Shown here piece after piece: positions 26,977-36,136 of a stretch of DNA of 64,000 bases (the first letter of the stretch is position 1; each line of letters starts with the position of its first letter). A program made the translations under genes and the position numbers. The notes below the pieces were generated by a model. That model was given only the letters and a program-made list of their open reading frames with translations. It was not told where the DNA came from and did no database searches. The stretch is from positions 1-64,000 of the forward strand of contig JAFSAT010000028.1 in assembly GCA_017442185.1 (NCBI GenBank). The letters run 5' to 3'. Source of the stretch: Bacteroidaceae bacterium (GTDB lineage Bacteria > Bacteroidota > Bacteroidia > Bacteroidales > Bacteroidaceae).

Positions 26977-27107
26977 GTACCTTTGTTTTATGTTCAAGCA
27001 TAATTGAGGCTTCACAGCATGGTTAAGGAGTGTTAATAAAAGTGTTTACACAGAAATAGTATATCATCTGTTATTGCCTTTCGATTTTACAGGCAGTGTG
27101 AAAAACT

Positions 27108-27149
27108 AAAGCAGTTTATATTTCAAAATTCTGAAATATAAACTGCTTT
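27108..27149 (-). terminator. Terminator of the infC-rpmI-rplT operon
   Basis: An 18-bp perfect stem AAAGCAGTTTATATTTCA / TGAAATATAAACTGCTTT with a 6-nt loop, 26 bp past the rplT stop, followed by T-rich minus-strand sequence. Confidence 0.85.
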
Positions 27150-27175
27150 TAAGAAATTAATGTAATGTAGGTTTT

Positions 27176-27523
27176 TTACTTCTTCACCTTGTCAACAATG
27201 GCTTTGAAAGCCTCGGGATTGTTCATGGCGAGGTCGGCAAGAACCTTACGGTTGATTTCGATGCCTGCCTTGTGAAGAGCGCCCATCAATTGTGAATATG
27301 AAAGACCTTCGAGACGAGCGGCTGCATTGATACGCTGAATCCATAGTGCGCGGAATTCGCGTTTTTTGTTACGACGGTCGCGGAAAGCGTATGTGAGACC
27401 TTTCTCCCAAGTGTTCTTGGCTACTGTCCACACATTTTTTCTGGCACCGAAGTAACCTCTTGTCAAACCTAAAATTTTCTTTCTTCTTGCTCTTGAAGCA
27501 ACGTGATTTACTGATCTTGGCAT
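27176..27523 (-). CDS. rplT: 50S ribosomal protein L20
   Basis: 115 residues, basic, with the family start [19 protein letters not shown] and the segment [22 protein letters not shown]20 binds 23S rRNA early in 50S assembly. It is last in the conserved order infC-rpmI-rplT, 82 bp after rpmI. In other bacteria L20 represses its own operon; no L20-binding site was identified here. Confidence 0.97.
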   Translation of the reverse strand: MPRSVNHVASRARRKKILGLTRGYFGARKNVWTVAKNTWEKGLTYAFRDRRNKKREFRALWIQRINAAARLEGLSYSQLMGALHKAGIEINRKVLADLAMNNPEAFKAIVDKVKK

Positions 27524-27605
27524 AGTTTTTAATCTTTTGAATGTTAGCGCCGTCCATTTTGACGAACTTTAGGGCTAATGCATTCGGTTAATAATTTCTT
27601 TTTAC

Positions 27606-27803
27606 TTAACGCAGTGATAACAATTCCTTAACACTTTTAACATTTGCAGAATCGAGTGTTGTAAAGTGTACAAGATTTCTTTTCTGCTTCTTTGTCTTCT
27701 TTGTCAGAATGTGACTGTGATAAGCATGTTTTCTTTTGATTTTACCCGTTCCGGTAAGAGCGAATCTTTTTTTGGCACCGGAGTTAGTCTTAACTTTTGG
27801 CAT
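27606..27803 (-). CDS. rpmI: 50S ribosomal protein L35
   Basis: 65 residues, [20 protein letters not shown] followed by [20 protein letters not shown], the standard bacterial L35. It sits between infC and rplT as in most bacteria. Confidence 0.97.
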   Translation of the reverse strand: MPKVKTNSGAKKRFALTGTGKIKRKHAYHSHILTKKTKKQKRNLVHFTTLDSANVKSVKELLSLR

Positions 27804-27842
27804 TGTGTTTAAATTAATAGTTAATATTATTACAGCAACGTA

Positions 27843-28448
27843 CTATCCAACGTTGTCTGCTTTTTCTTCTTTTACTGGAGCTTTCGGCTTTTCTGCGGGT
27901 GCAGGTTTATCTTTCTTTGCCGATGTTGCTTTCTTGGGTGCAAGCATTATTGTCATTCGCTTGCCTTCGAGAATTGGCATCATCTCTAACTTGCCATACT
28001 CTTCGAGGTCTTTCGCAAAGCGCAAAAGCAGTATCTCGCCTTGTTCTTTGAAGAGTATTGAACGACCTTTGAAAAAGACGTATGCTTTTACCTTGTCGCC
28101 ATCCTGAAGGAAATTAATTGCATGTTTGAGCTTGAAGTTGTAATCATGCTCATCGGTCTGCGGACCGAATCGTATCTCTTTGACATCTATTTTGACCTGC
28201 TTGGCTTTTTGCTCTTTTTGGCGTTTCTTAAGCTGGTACAAGAATTTAGAGTATTCGATAAGGCGACATACCGGGGGGACGGCTGTGGGCGATATTTCTA
28301 CAAGATCCACTCCTTTTTCTTCTGCCATACGGAGCGCCTTGAATGTGGGGAGTACCATTGATTCTATGTCATCGCCTACAATGCGCACCTCATTGGCGCG
28401 TATTTGCTCGTTAACACGGTACTGGCTCTTCAGATTGTCGTTCTTCAT
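27843..28448 (-). CDS. infC: Translation initiation factor IF-3
   Basis: 201 residues. The N-domain begins near [16 protein letters not shown], then the linker, and a C-domain with [20 protein letters not shown] and [17 protein letters not shown] Lys/Ala/Pro-rich tail of about 30 residues follows the usual end, as in many Bacteroidetes. IF-3 controls start-codon fidelity and subunit dissociation. In many bacteria infC begins with AUU/AUC; here the visible start is ATG. A promoter element lies about 60 bp upstream, so the operon need not depend on thrS. Confidence 0.96.
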   Translation of the reverse strand: MKNDNLKSQYRVNEQIRANEVRIVGDDIESMVLPTFKALRMAEEKGVDLVEISPTAVPPVCRLIEYSKFLYQLKKRQKEQKAKQVKIDVKEIRFGPQTDEHDYNFKLKHAINFLQDGDKVKAYVFFKGRSILFKEQGEILLLRFAKDLEEYGKLEMMPILEGKRMTIMLAPKKATSAKKDKPAPAEKPKAPVKEEKADNVG

Positions 28449-28506
28449 TAAAGGTTTTATAAGTTTCTTTTTATATTTATATGTTTCTCCTGCATTTATT
28501 GCGGCG

Positions 28507-28514
28507 CAAATTTA
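28507..28514 (-). promoter_or_regulatory. infC operon promoter -7 element
   Basis: Minus-strand TAAATTTG then CGCC, downstream of the thrS terminator hairpin. -33 box not clear. Confidence 0.45.
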
Positions 28515-28586
28515 GCACTTATTATTCAATTATAGAAGCAGTTTGCGGCTTTTTTATTGATATTTTTCCTTTTTTTTTTGAAAAAA

Positions 28587-28631
28587 GGGACAAATGTTCT
28601 TTGGAATCTTATTCTTTTAGACATTTGCCCC
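28587..28631 (-). terminator. Terminator between thrS and infC
   Basis: On the minus strand GGGGCAAATGT pairs with ACATTTGTCCC (one mismatch) across a 23-nt loop and is followed by T6. It should end thrS transcripts before infC. Confidence 0.75.
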
Positions 28632-28658
28632 TTATAAAAAGTTTGAATAAACACCTTC

Positions 28659-30620
28659 TTAGTTGGCTGCAACCTCTTTGCGTATTGCTTTAGTGCGTAT
28701 CTCTTCGGTTATCGCTGAAATAAATTCGCTCAAAGGTTTTGTGCCTTCGTCGCCGGCGAAACGGCTGCGCACAGATACGGTGTTGCTCTCTTCTTCATTT
28801 TGTCCGAGCACCAGCATGTATGGTACGCGGTCGTTACGTGTTTCGCGTATTTTGTAGCCTATCTTCTCGGAGCGGGCATCTACGCCCACCAATATTCCGT
28901 TACGCTTTAATTCTGCCGCCACTTTTTGGGCATATTCGGTATATTTCTCTGAGATTGGAAGCACGCGAACCTGCTCGGGACATAGCCATGTGGGGAATTT
29001 GCCTTCGTATTTTTCGATGAGCCAGGCAAGGGTTCTTTCGTAGCATCCCATACTTGTACGATGTATTATGTAGGGGCGCACTTTCTCGCCATTGTGGTCG
29101 ATATATGTCATGTCGAATTGTTCGGCCAGCAGTGCATCCCATTGTACTGTTATCATGGTGTCCTCTTTGCCGTACACGTTTTTAGCGTTTATATCCACCT
29201 TCGGGCCGTAGAATGCGGCGCCGCCTGTCTCTTCTACAAAGGGTATTTCAAGTTCTTGCAACATTTTGCGAATGTGCTCTTGGGTCTCTTCCCACACTTC
29301 GGGTTCTCCTATATATTTTGCACGATTTTCGGGATCCCATTTTGCAAGAACGTATGTAACATCATCTTGCAGGCCCAATGTCTCCATTATGTGCTTTGCA
29401 AGTGCAAGACAGCCTTTGAATTCTTCAACCATCTGGTCGGGACGCACAATAAGGTGTCCCTCGCTTATGGTAAATTGGCGCACTCGTGTAAGACCGTGCA
29501 TCTCGCCCGAGTCTTCGTTGCGGAACAGGGTCGATGTTTCGCTGTAACGCAATGGCAGGTCGCGGTACGATTTTTGTCCGTTCTTATATACATAATATTG
29601 GAATGGACAGGTCATGGGACGCAAGGCAAACACCTCTTTGTCGTTCTCTTCGTCGCCAAGCACAAACATACCCTCTTTGTAGTGTTCCCAGTGTCCTGAG
29701 ATTTTATACAAGTCGCTCTTTGCCATGAGCGGTGTCTTTGTGCGTATATATCCCCACTCATTGTCTTCGAGGTCTTCAATCCATCGTTGGAGTGTTTGTA
29801 TTATTTTTGCACCTTTGGGCATCAACAAGGGTAGTCCCTGCCCTATCACGTCTACCGTTGTAAACAGTTCCATCTCACGTCCAATCTTATTATGGTCGAT
29901 ATTTTTTATATGCTCAAGATGGGCGAGATATGCTTCACATTCCTCTTTTGTAAAGAATGCTGTTCCGTAAATACGGGAGAGCGACGCATTGTTTTTGTCG
30001 GCACGCCAATATGCTGTGGATGTCGATAGTAGTTTGAAGCCTTTTATCAATTTTGTGTTGAGCAGGTGGGGGCCCATGCAAAGGTCAACAAAATCGTCCT
30101 GTGAGTATATGGTTATTCGCTCATCTTCGGGAATTGCTGCAAGAAGCTCTATTTTGTAAGGCTCATCTTTCATCATCTCCATTGCCTCTTGGCGTGACAC
30201 TACCCTGCGCTCTATACGTGGATTCGACTTTATTATGCGCTTCATCTCTTTCTCGATATCTGCAAGATTCTCTTTCGTGAAAGGAGGATTGTCAAAGTCA
30301 TAGAAGAATCCTGTTTCGGTTGCAGGGCCTATTGTTACTTTTGCCTCGGGGAAAAGGTGTTTCACCGCTTCGGCCATAATGTGGGTGGCTGTGTGGCGCA
30401 GAACGTGCAAAGCATCGGCTGTGCCCACGGTAACAGCTTCGGCCACTGTGCCGTCGGCCGGTACGTCTCTCAGGTCTATCACTTTGCCATCTGCTTTCAT
30501 GGCAACAACGCTGTTCAAGAGCTTGGGGTCTGACTGTGAGAGAAGCTCTATAAACGATTTTCCATAATCTTCGGCACCAAATTCAAGCAAGGCGCCATCG
30601 GGGAAAGATATTTTTATCAT
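28659..30620 (-). CDS. thrS: Threonyl-tRNA synthetase
   Basis: 653 residues, full length. It has an N-terminal TGS domain (about 1-62), an editing domain with HVLRHTATHIMAEAV, a class II core with FRNEDSGEMHGLTRVRQF (motif 2) and MGCYERTLAWLIE (motif 3 region), and a C-terminal anticodon-binding domain (about 545-645). It charges tRNA-Thr. It precedes infC-rpmI-rplT, a common arrangement, but a terminator and a new promoter intervene. Confidence 0.97.
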   Translation of the reverse strand: MIKISFPDGALLEFGAEDYGKSFIELLSQSDPKLLNSVVAMKADGKVIDLRDVPADGTVAEAVTVGTADALHVLRHTATHIMAEAVKHLFPEAKVTIGPATETGFFYDFDNPPFTKENLADIEKEMKRIIKSNPRIERRVVSRQEAMEMMKDEPYKIELLAAIPEDERITIYSQDDFVDLCMGPHLLNTKLIKGFKLLSTSTAYWRADKNNASLSRIYGTAFFTKEECEAYLAHLEHIKNIDHNKIGREMELFTTVDVIGQGLPLLMPKGAKIIQTLQRWIEDLEDNEWGYIRTKTPLMAKSDLYKISGHWEHYKEGMFVLGDEENDKEVFALRPMTCPFQYYVYKNGQKSYRDLPLRYSETSTLFRNEDSGEMHGLTRVRQFTISEGHLIVRPDQMVEEFKGCLALAKHIMETLGLQDDVTYVLAKWDPENRAKYIGEPEVWEETQEHIRKMLQELEIPFVEETGGAAFYGPKVDINAKNVYGKEDTMITVQWDALLAEQFDMTYIDHNGEKVRPYIIHRTSMGCYERTLAWLIEKYEGKFPTWLCPEQVRVLPISEKYTEYAQKVAAELKRNGILVGVDARSEKIGYKIRETRNDRVPYMLVLGQNEEESNTVSVRSRFAGDEGTKPLSEFISAITEEIRTKAIRKEVAAN

Positions 30621-30756
30621 AATCTCGGATGTAGTTTAAATTTCTATTATGGTTACTATTGTAAAGCTGTTTTGCATGATATAAAACCTATGATACATAA
30701 AAACGGCTCTCTTATTCATTTTATATTTGACATATACTATGTCGCATATCAAGATG

Positions 30757-30764
30757 CAAAGATA
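30757..30764 (-). promoter_or_regulatory. thrS promoter -7 element
   Basis: Minus-strand TATCTTTG then CATC. The leader would be about 130 nt. No T-box-like structure was recognised in it. Confidence 0.45.
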
Positions 30765-30834
30765 ATAAATTTATTGCCTTATAGCCGTAGTAAAATGTTT
30801 TTTTTTGAATGTGAGGCGATTTTCGGTTTTTATA

Positions 30835-32838
30835 TTATTCGTCTCTATTTTGGAATCTTTTTATAACATTGTATGCCGAATATATGCCTAATTCGCCGGC
30901 TTTGCTAAGGTCGGCTATTCCTTCGGCTGTATTGCCCATGTATATGCGGGCAAGACCTCTGTTAAAAAATGCTCCTGCAAGTTTGTCGTTAAGTTCTATG
31001 GCTTTGCTGTAATCCACTACCGCCGATTTAAAATCGTTGAGTTTTGCCGATACATTTCCTCTGTTATAATAGGCCTGTGCAAATTCGGGCATTTGTGATA
31101 TTACGGCATTCAGGTCGTCTCTCACAAGGCGATAATCAATATCGGGAAGCTCATCTGAGCGTTCCGAGGCAAAAAGCACCTCGTCTGACTTTTGCGATGC
31201 GTTTTTAAATTCCAACTGTTTGAATCGCACTACGGCACGCATAAAGTGTACTATCCACATTTCGCCTTCGAGTGTAGATGCCATGTCAAGGTCGTTCATG
31301 GATGCTGCAAAATCCTGAACCAGATAAAAGTCCATGGCTCTTGCAAGGCGGTAAGATAGCACATCGGGATAGTCGGCTATGTTTTTGGATTGTTCTTCGA
31401 TGCTGTTGAAGTGGCGCTGCACCTCGTCTTTGCTGAGTGCTCGTTCGTTGTTTGTCAGATGTATGTTTCGTGCAAAGAATTGCATTTTGTTTATATCCTC
31501 CAAAGGTTTGAAATATTGTATATCCGAGTAAACCTCCTTTGGATGTTCATAGTATGTGATTGCAAAAATCGGTTGAAGTTCTATGTGTACGCTGCGATTT
31601 TGTACTTTTCCTCGATATCCTGTGGTATATAGTTTGTCTGTATCATCGGCTATAACCATTTTGTTGTAATTGCGGACGTTTCTGTCGGAACGTTTACGCA
31701 CTTTATCTTCTTTGGTGCTTGTGGTATCGGTGGTTGCATGAAGATTCTCATTCATTCGTCTTAAAAGCCACACTTCATCTGCTTCGGCGCCTGAGATGTC
31801 ACCAACCTTGCGCCGGGCTGCCGCCCTGCAACTGTAACCATATTCAAAATCGGGATAATCTTGTAGCACTCTTGAGTAATCCGATATTGCACCTTTAAGG
31901 TCGCCGGTGGCATCGCGCAGCAAGGCTCTATTGAAACGTGCCATAGTGTTGTCGGGGTCTATTTCGAGAACCTCATCGAAATCTTCTATGGCGCGATTAT
32001 CGTCACCCACCTGCATGCGTAATAGGCCTCGGTTATAGTATCCGTAGAAACTGTGTGGGTCGATATATAGTGCAATATCGTAGTCGTCCATTGCACCGCG
32101 AAGATTATTTTGGTAATATCGTATGAGGGCGCGATTGAGGTAGTTGCTGCTGCGTCCCGGCATCAGGTCGATGGCTCTGTTCATGTCCTCTTCGGCCTCT
32201 GAATATCGTTCTGCTTCTGCGTGGAGCATTGCTCGCATGGCGTATACCTCGGTTGAATACTCATCGTTTTTCACAGCCTTTTCTATCATCCGTTGCGCGG
32301 TTATTGTATCATTTTGCTGCATGGCAACTTGTGTACGCAGAAGATAGGCGTCTGTGTTGCGCGGTGCAAAAATCAGCATAGAGTCTATCACAACGGCGGC
32401 TCTATCCCAGTCGCTGCGCTTCATTGACGTAACCGCAAGATTCTGCCACACTGCAGCATTTTGAGGGTCATATTTTATGGCTGTGCGAAAATCGGCTTCA
32501 GCTTCTTGATATTTTTCAAGGTTGGCACGGCATAATCCGCGCAACTGATAGCTGCGCGGAACATAAGGATTCCGCTCGATTGAGGCCGTAAGGTCTTCCT
32601 CGGCACCTGAATAATCTTCGAGGTTGAACTTTGCCAGTGCCCTGAAAAAGTAAGGCTCGTGCAGATATGGTCGTGCCTCTATTACTTTGTTAAAATATTG
32701 TATAGATAGTACATAGTCTTCAAAGTAGAGCGCATTGCGCCCTATTATCATCACTTGTTCGGTGTTCAGTTGTGCTTTTATGGAATGAGGAACAAGTGAT
32801 GCCAATATAACGAGGAGTACTATCTTATATCGTTTCAT
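30835..32838 (-). CDS. Tetratricopeptide repeat protein, exported
   Basis: 667 residues. A signal peptide (MKRYKIVLLVILASLVPHSIKAQ begins the protein) is followed by about nine TPR units (30-345), for example AVWQNLAVTSMKRSDWDRAA and FYGYYNRGLLRMQVGDDNRA. A central non-repeat region (about 360-480) and more TPRs near the C-terminus (YYNRGNVSAKLNDFKSAVVD) follow. TPR arrays mediate protein-protein contacts; no enzyme motif is visible. The gene overlaps the def stop by 4 bp (ATGA), so the two are translationally coupled. Confidence 0.88.
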   Translation of the reverse strand: MKRYKIVLLVILASLVPHSIKAQLNTEQVMIIGRNALYFEDYVLSIQYFNKVIEARPYLHEPYFFRALAKFNLEDYSGAEEDLTASIERNPYVPRSYQLRGLCRANLEKYQEAEADFRTAIKYDPQNAAVWQNLAVTSMKRSDWDRAAVVIDSMLIFAPRNTDAYLLRTQVAMQQNDTITAQRMIEKAVKNDEYSTEVYAMRAMLHAEAERYSEAEEDMNRAIDLMPGRSSNYLNRALIRYYQNNLRGAMDDYDIALYIDPHSFYGYYNRGLLRMQVGDDNRAIEDFDEVLEIDPDNTMARFNRALLRDATGDLKGAISDYSRVLQDYPDFEYGYSCRAAARRKVGDISGAEADEVWLLRRMNENLHATTDTTSTKEDKVRKRSDRNVRNYNKMVIADDTDKLYTTGYRGKVQNRSVHIELQPIFAITYYEHPKEVYSDIQYFKPLEDINKMQFFARNIHLTNNERALSKDEVQRHFNSIEEQSKNIADYPDVLSYRLARAMDFYLVQDFAASMNDLDMASTLEGEMWIVHFMRAVVRFKQLEFKNASQKSDEVLFASERSDELPDIDYRLVRDDLNAVISQMPEFAQAYYNRGNVSAKLNDFKSAVVDYSKAIELNDKLAGAFFNRGLARIYMGNTAEGIADLSKAGELGIYSAYNVIKRFQNRDE

Positions 32839-33392
32839 TTGAGTATGCGCTTGGTCTTATATGTGCAATGCGCCTTGCCTTTAAGCAGATTCATCAAACG
32901 ATTTTTGTTCATTTGTCGACGTAAGGGTGATAGGCGGTCAACAAAAACTTTTCCTTCGAGATGGTCAAATTCATGCTGCATCACACGTGCAAGATAGCCA
33001 TCGACCCATTCGTCATGTTCGTTGAAATTCTCATCGGCGTATTGCACGCGAATACGTGTGGGACGGGTAACCTTTTCATGTATTCCGGGCAGGCTGAGGC
33101 ATCCCTCTTCCATGCTGTCGGTCTCGTCGGAGGTTTCTATTATGTGTGCGTTTATATACACTTTGCGAAAATCTTTATATTCGGGAAAATCTTCGGCAAG
33201 AGGGTCAAGATCTATTATTACGAGACGTATCGGGAGGCCTATTTGCGGCGCAGCCAAGCCTATTCCCTCGGCCTGTTGCAGTGTCTCGAACATATTTTGT
33301 ATAAGTTGCTGCAATTCGGGATAATCCGGGGTTATATCCTCTGTTACTTTTCTGAGTACTGTTTGTCCGTACAAATAAATAGGAAGTATCAT
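32835..33392 (-). CDS. def: Peptide deformylase
   Basis: 185 residues with all three metal-site motifs: GIGLAAPQIG, EEGCLSLPG and MQHEFDHLEGKVFVD. It removes the N-formyl group from nascent proteins using a bound divalent metal. The ATG is preceded by a short AT-rich leader. It lies upstream of the TPR gene (4-bp overlap) and downstream of ruvX, a pairing often seen in Bacteroidetes. Confidence 0.97.
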   Translation of the reverse strand: MILPIYLYGQTVLRKVTEDITPDYPELQQLIQNMFETLQQAEGIGLAAPQIGLPIRLVIIDLDPLAEDFPEYKDFRKVYINAHIIETSDETDSMEEGCLSLPGIHEKVTRPTRIRVQYADENFNEHDEWVDGYLARVMQHEFDHLEGKVFVDRLSPLRRQMNKNRLMNLLKGKAHCTYKTKRILK

Positions 33393-33427
33393 ATTGTTAT
33401 TTGTTTAATTATTTTTCTATATAAAGA

Positions 33428-33510
33428 TTATAAGTTGCTTAAATTTAAGTTCTTGTAATATAATTCGTTTATACATGATATTTGAAATAAATTCAAACAG
33501 TTTCTTATAA
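33428..33510. repeat. Short MITE-like element, copy E, overlapping the ruvX stop codon
   Basis: 83 bp bounded by TTATAAGTTGCTTAAATTTA and the inverted end ATAAATTCAAACAGTTTCTT + ATAA. It lacks the hairpin centre of copies A-D. The ruvX stop (33505-33507) is within its right terminal repeat. Confidence 0.65.
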
Positions 33511-33927
33511 TCCGCGCATTCTGCAACTCTCCATATATGACTGTAAAATTATCGTGGCGCTTATCTCGTCTACGAGGGCTTTGTTGCGACGCTCCATCTT
33601 ATGCTTGCCCGAGGCGAGTATTGCCTTTTGTGCCAGCACCGATGTAAAACGCTCATCGTAATATTCCACCGGCACATCAATCAATTTGCGCAAACGGTTC
33701 ACAAATGGTTCGATACGTGCCATATTCTCAGACGGTTGATTATTCATCTGCTTGGGCAGCCCCACAATGATGCGTTCCACCTGCTCGCGTTTCATATATT
33801 CGAGAATATATTCGAGGAGCGCTGTCGTATCTACAGTGGCCAATCCGCCGGCTATTATTTTAAGTTCGTCGGTAACGGCAAGCCCTGTGCGCTTTTTTCC
33901 ATAGTCTATTGCCAATATTCGTGCCAT
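33505..33927 (-). CDS. ruvX: Holliday junction resolvase-like protein RuvX/YqgF
   Basis: 140 residues of the YqgF/RuvX RNase H-fold family: ILAIDYGKKRTGLAVTD at the N-terminus, IVGLPKQMNNQPSE, and VEYYDERFTSVLAQKAIL. It acts in pre-16S rRNA 5' maturation in E. coli and in recombination in other bacteria. The start MARILAIDYG was chosen over an in-frame ATG at 34047 because a promoter lies between them (33949-33956). The C-terminus ends inside a short repeat element. Confidence 0.93.
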   Translation of the reverse strand: MARILAIDYGKKRTGLAVTDELKIIAGGLATVDTTALLEYILEYMKREQVERIIVGLPKQMNNQPSENMARIEPFVNRLRKLIDVPVEYYDERFTSVLAQKAILASGKHKMERRNKALVDEISATIILQSYMESCRMRGL

Positions 33928-33948
33928 TATATGTTTCCTTACGAATGG

Positions 33949-33956
33949 CAAAGTTA
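33949..33956 (-). promoter_or_regulatory. ruvX promoter -7 element
   Basis: Minus-strand TAACTTTG; predicted start about 33943, giving a leader of about 15 nt before the chosen ATG at 33927. Confidence 0.5.
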
Positions 33957-34084
33957 GCCAAATAACCCGAAAGGTTCGGACAAAGAGAGTAAAAAAATGT
34001 TGGAAAATGTTCAATGTGCGCAAAATGTATATAAAACCACCCCTCAAGTCTATCTTTTCGTGCTTATCATATATATAAACAACA

Positions 34085-34120
34085 CAGTCAAAGGGGTCAA
34101 CATTCTGCTCCCTTTGACTG
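34085..34120 (-). terminator. Terminator after fucP
   Basis: An 11-bp stem CAGTCAAAGGG / CCCTTTGACTG, 14-nt loop, 30 bp past the fucP stop. The U-tract is weak. Confidence 0.65.
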
Positions 34121-34149
34121 CGTTATCTTTAGAATTTGATTACTCTTTT

Positions 34150-35451
34150 TTATCTTTTAACCTTAGAGCTACGATAGCCGTATATGCTGATAAACAAGAA
34201 GCACAGCAACGGCAAACTGTATGATACGTTAACAGCCGGCATTCCAAAGAGCACGCCATAGTCTATTATCATACCCTGAAGCGGAGGCATCAGTGCACCA
34301 CCTACAATAGCCATCACAAGAAATGCTGCACCAAGTTCTGTGTCGCTGGTTTCTACATTCTCAAGTGCAATTCCATATATTGTAGGGAACATCAGAGACA
34401 TAAAGGCACTTATGCTCACCAAGCAATACAATCCCATTATCCCTTCGATGAATATCGTTCCCAGCGTAGCAATGGAGGCTCCAATGCCGAATATCATAAG
34501 CAGGATGCGGGAATTTACATATTTCATAAGGAATGTACTTATGAAACGGCAACACAGGAACATACACATTGCTATTATATTGTAGTTCTGAGCAGTAGCT
34601 TTATCAATACCCAAATTATCGGCATACTGTATTATAAAAGTCCACACCATAATCTGTGCTGCCACATAGAAGACTTGCGTCATCACTCCCTCTCTATAAA
34701 GACGATTGTTCCACAGGCGTCCGAGTGTACTTCCTACATCTGCATACCCTTTATTCTCTTTAGTCTGTGGCATTTTTGTAAATGCAATAATCACAAAAAC
34801 GGCCAGCACAAGCAACCCTATTGCTACATACGGGTCACGAATCACTGCAAGGTCGTGCAGACGGATGTCGGCTTTCTCTGCCTCACTCAATCCGTGGAAT
34901 ATAACCTCTCCAGCGGCGTTGCGTTTATCCGAAATGAGCGACGGCAGCACAATGAGCGATGCTACGGCCATACCCGAGAGTGAGCCCATAGGATTAAACG
35001 CCTGTGCAAGGTTCAGACGGCGTGTCGCTGTCTCTTTTGCACCCAACGACATTATCATGGGGTTGGCAGTGGTCTCAAGAAAGGCAAGTCCGAATGTAAG
35101 TATATACAACGAAATGCAGAAAAACGAAAATTCCTGATATTCGGCTGCCGGTATAAATAAGAATGCACCTACGGCATAAAGTGCAAGACCCAGCAGGATT
35201 GCACTCTTATAACTATATTTACGTATAAACAGTGCAGCAGGAATAGCCATTGTGGCATATCCGCCATAGAAAGCAAACTGCACCAACGAAGCCTCGGCTG
35301 CGGGCAGTTCCATCAATGTTTGAAATGCCGCCACCATTGGGTTTGTAATATCATTCGCAAATCCCCATAAAGCAAACAACGATGTTATCAGAATAAAGGG
35401 CAGAAGATACTTTTTTTCGACAAGTTTAGATGTTTTTTTGTTATTTGTCAT
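34150..35451 (-). CDS. fucP: L-fucose:H+ symporter (MFS)
   Basis: 433 residues with 12 predicted helices. FucP-type signatures are FALWGFANDITNPM (aspartate in helix 1) and FGLAFLETTANPMIMSLG (glutamate in helix 4), the two acidic residues needed for proton coupling in E. coli FucP. It imports L-fucose, possibly other 6-deoxyhexoses. It is downstream of fucI and the mutarotase on the same strand; a 222-bp gap containing repeat element F separates it from the mutarotase gene. Confidence 0.9.
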   Translation of the reverse strand: MTNNKKTSKLVEKKYLLPFILITSLFALWGFANDITNPMVAAFQTLMELPAAEASLVQFAFYGGYATMAIPAALFIRKYSYKSAILLGLALYAVGAFLFIPAAEYQEFSFFCISLYILTFGLAFLETTANPMIMSLGAKETATRRLNLAQAFNPMGSLSGMAVASLIVLPSLISDKRNAAGEVIFHGLSEAEKADIRLHDLAVIRDPYVAIGLLVLAVFVIIAFTKMPQTKENKGYADVGSTLGRLWNNRLYREGVMTQVFYVAAQIMVWTFIIQYADNLGIDKATAQNYNIIAMCMFLCCRFISTFLMKYVNSRILLMIFGIGASIATLGTIFIEGIMGLYCLVSISAFMSLMFPTIYGIALENVETSDTELGAAFLVMAIVGGALMPPLQGMIIDYGVLFGMPAVNVSYSLPLLCFLFISIYGYRSSKVKR

Positions 35452-35465
35452 GATTATTATTCAAA

Positions 35466-35665
35466 TTATAAGTAGTCTGAATTTCTGACGTTTGTTTTTT
35501 TGCCTGCTCTTTTTTTTGTGTGTATAAAATCATGCTTAAACGATGGCAATACATACTGAACTATTTAGATAGAAAAGATTTATGCAGGCTTTTTCGAGTA
35601 TAATAACAAACGAAATAAAAACAACTTAATAATTATTTAATAGAAATTCAAACAGCTTCTAATAA
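35466..35665. repeat. MITE-like element, copy F (divergent centre)
   Basis: Bounded by TTATAAGTAGTCTGAATTTC and the inverted end AGAAATTCAAACAGCTTCTA + ATAA, about 200 bp. Its centre differs from copies A-D and holds a GCCTGC...GCAGGC pair of arms. It fills the gap between the mutarotase and fucP. Confidence 0.55.
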
Positions 35666-35673
35666 ACAGATTC

Positions 35674-36069
35674 TTATTTATATAAATGGAATATTCGCTC
35701 CATGAGCACCCATTTTTCGTCGGATGATGCTCCGGGGGGTGCCACTTGAAATTCCGACATGTAGTCTTCCCACTCTTGCTGGCGCGGCAATGTCGACAAT
35801 CGTGACATAGCCTCGCTCCAATTAAAATCGAGCGGCGTCTCCACAATCATAAATAGGCGTGTTCCCACAAGATAAATTTCCATTTCCAAAATTCCCACTT
35901 CGCGTATGCCATCCATTATTTCTTGCCATGCTTCACCTTCGCTGTGCCGTTTGCGATATTCGGCTATAAGTTCGGGATTATCCTTAAGATCTAAGGTTTG
36001 GCAATAGCGTTTCACCTGCTGTCTGTACTCTTGTACGGGGTAGCCTGTTGTCTTTCTTTCTGTCATCAT
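35674..36069 (-). CDS. 6-deoxyhexose mutarotase, RhaM family
   Basis: About 131 residues of the L-rhamnose mutarotase (YiiL/DUF718) family: YRKRHSEGEAWQEIMDGIRE, MEIYLVGTRLFMIVET, then PRQQEWEDYMSEFQVAPPG. These interconvert alpha and beta anomers of L-rhamnose or L-fucose, giving the isomerase its preferred anomer. The start is one of two consecutive ATGs (36069 or 36066); a longer in-frame reading back to 36240 would overlap fucI and has no family similarity. It sits 67 bp after fucI, so L-fucose is the likely substrate here despite the RhaM-type fold. Confidence 0.85.
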   Translation of the reverse strand: MMTERKTTGYPVQEYRQQVKRYCQTLDLKDNPELIAEYRKRHSEGEAWQEIMDGIREVGILEMEIYLVGTRLFMIVETPLDFNWSEAMSRLSTLPRQQEWEDYMSEFQVAPPGASSDEKWVLMERIFHLYK

Positions 36070-36136
36070 TAAATTAATATTGTGTGGCGACGAACAGATG
36101 TTGTCGCCACACAGGTTAATATTCTTAGAATTTTTT

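Noticed and set aside
29061-29699. Open reading frame of 212 codons on the plus strand
   Set aside because: Antisense to the conserved core of thrS, with no recognisable domain or promoter.
30621-30834. T-box or other amino-acid riboswitch before thrS
   Set aside because: No specifier stem or T-box sequence was recognised; only a promoter element and AT-rich leader are visible.
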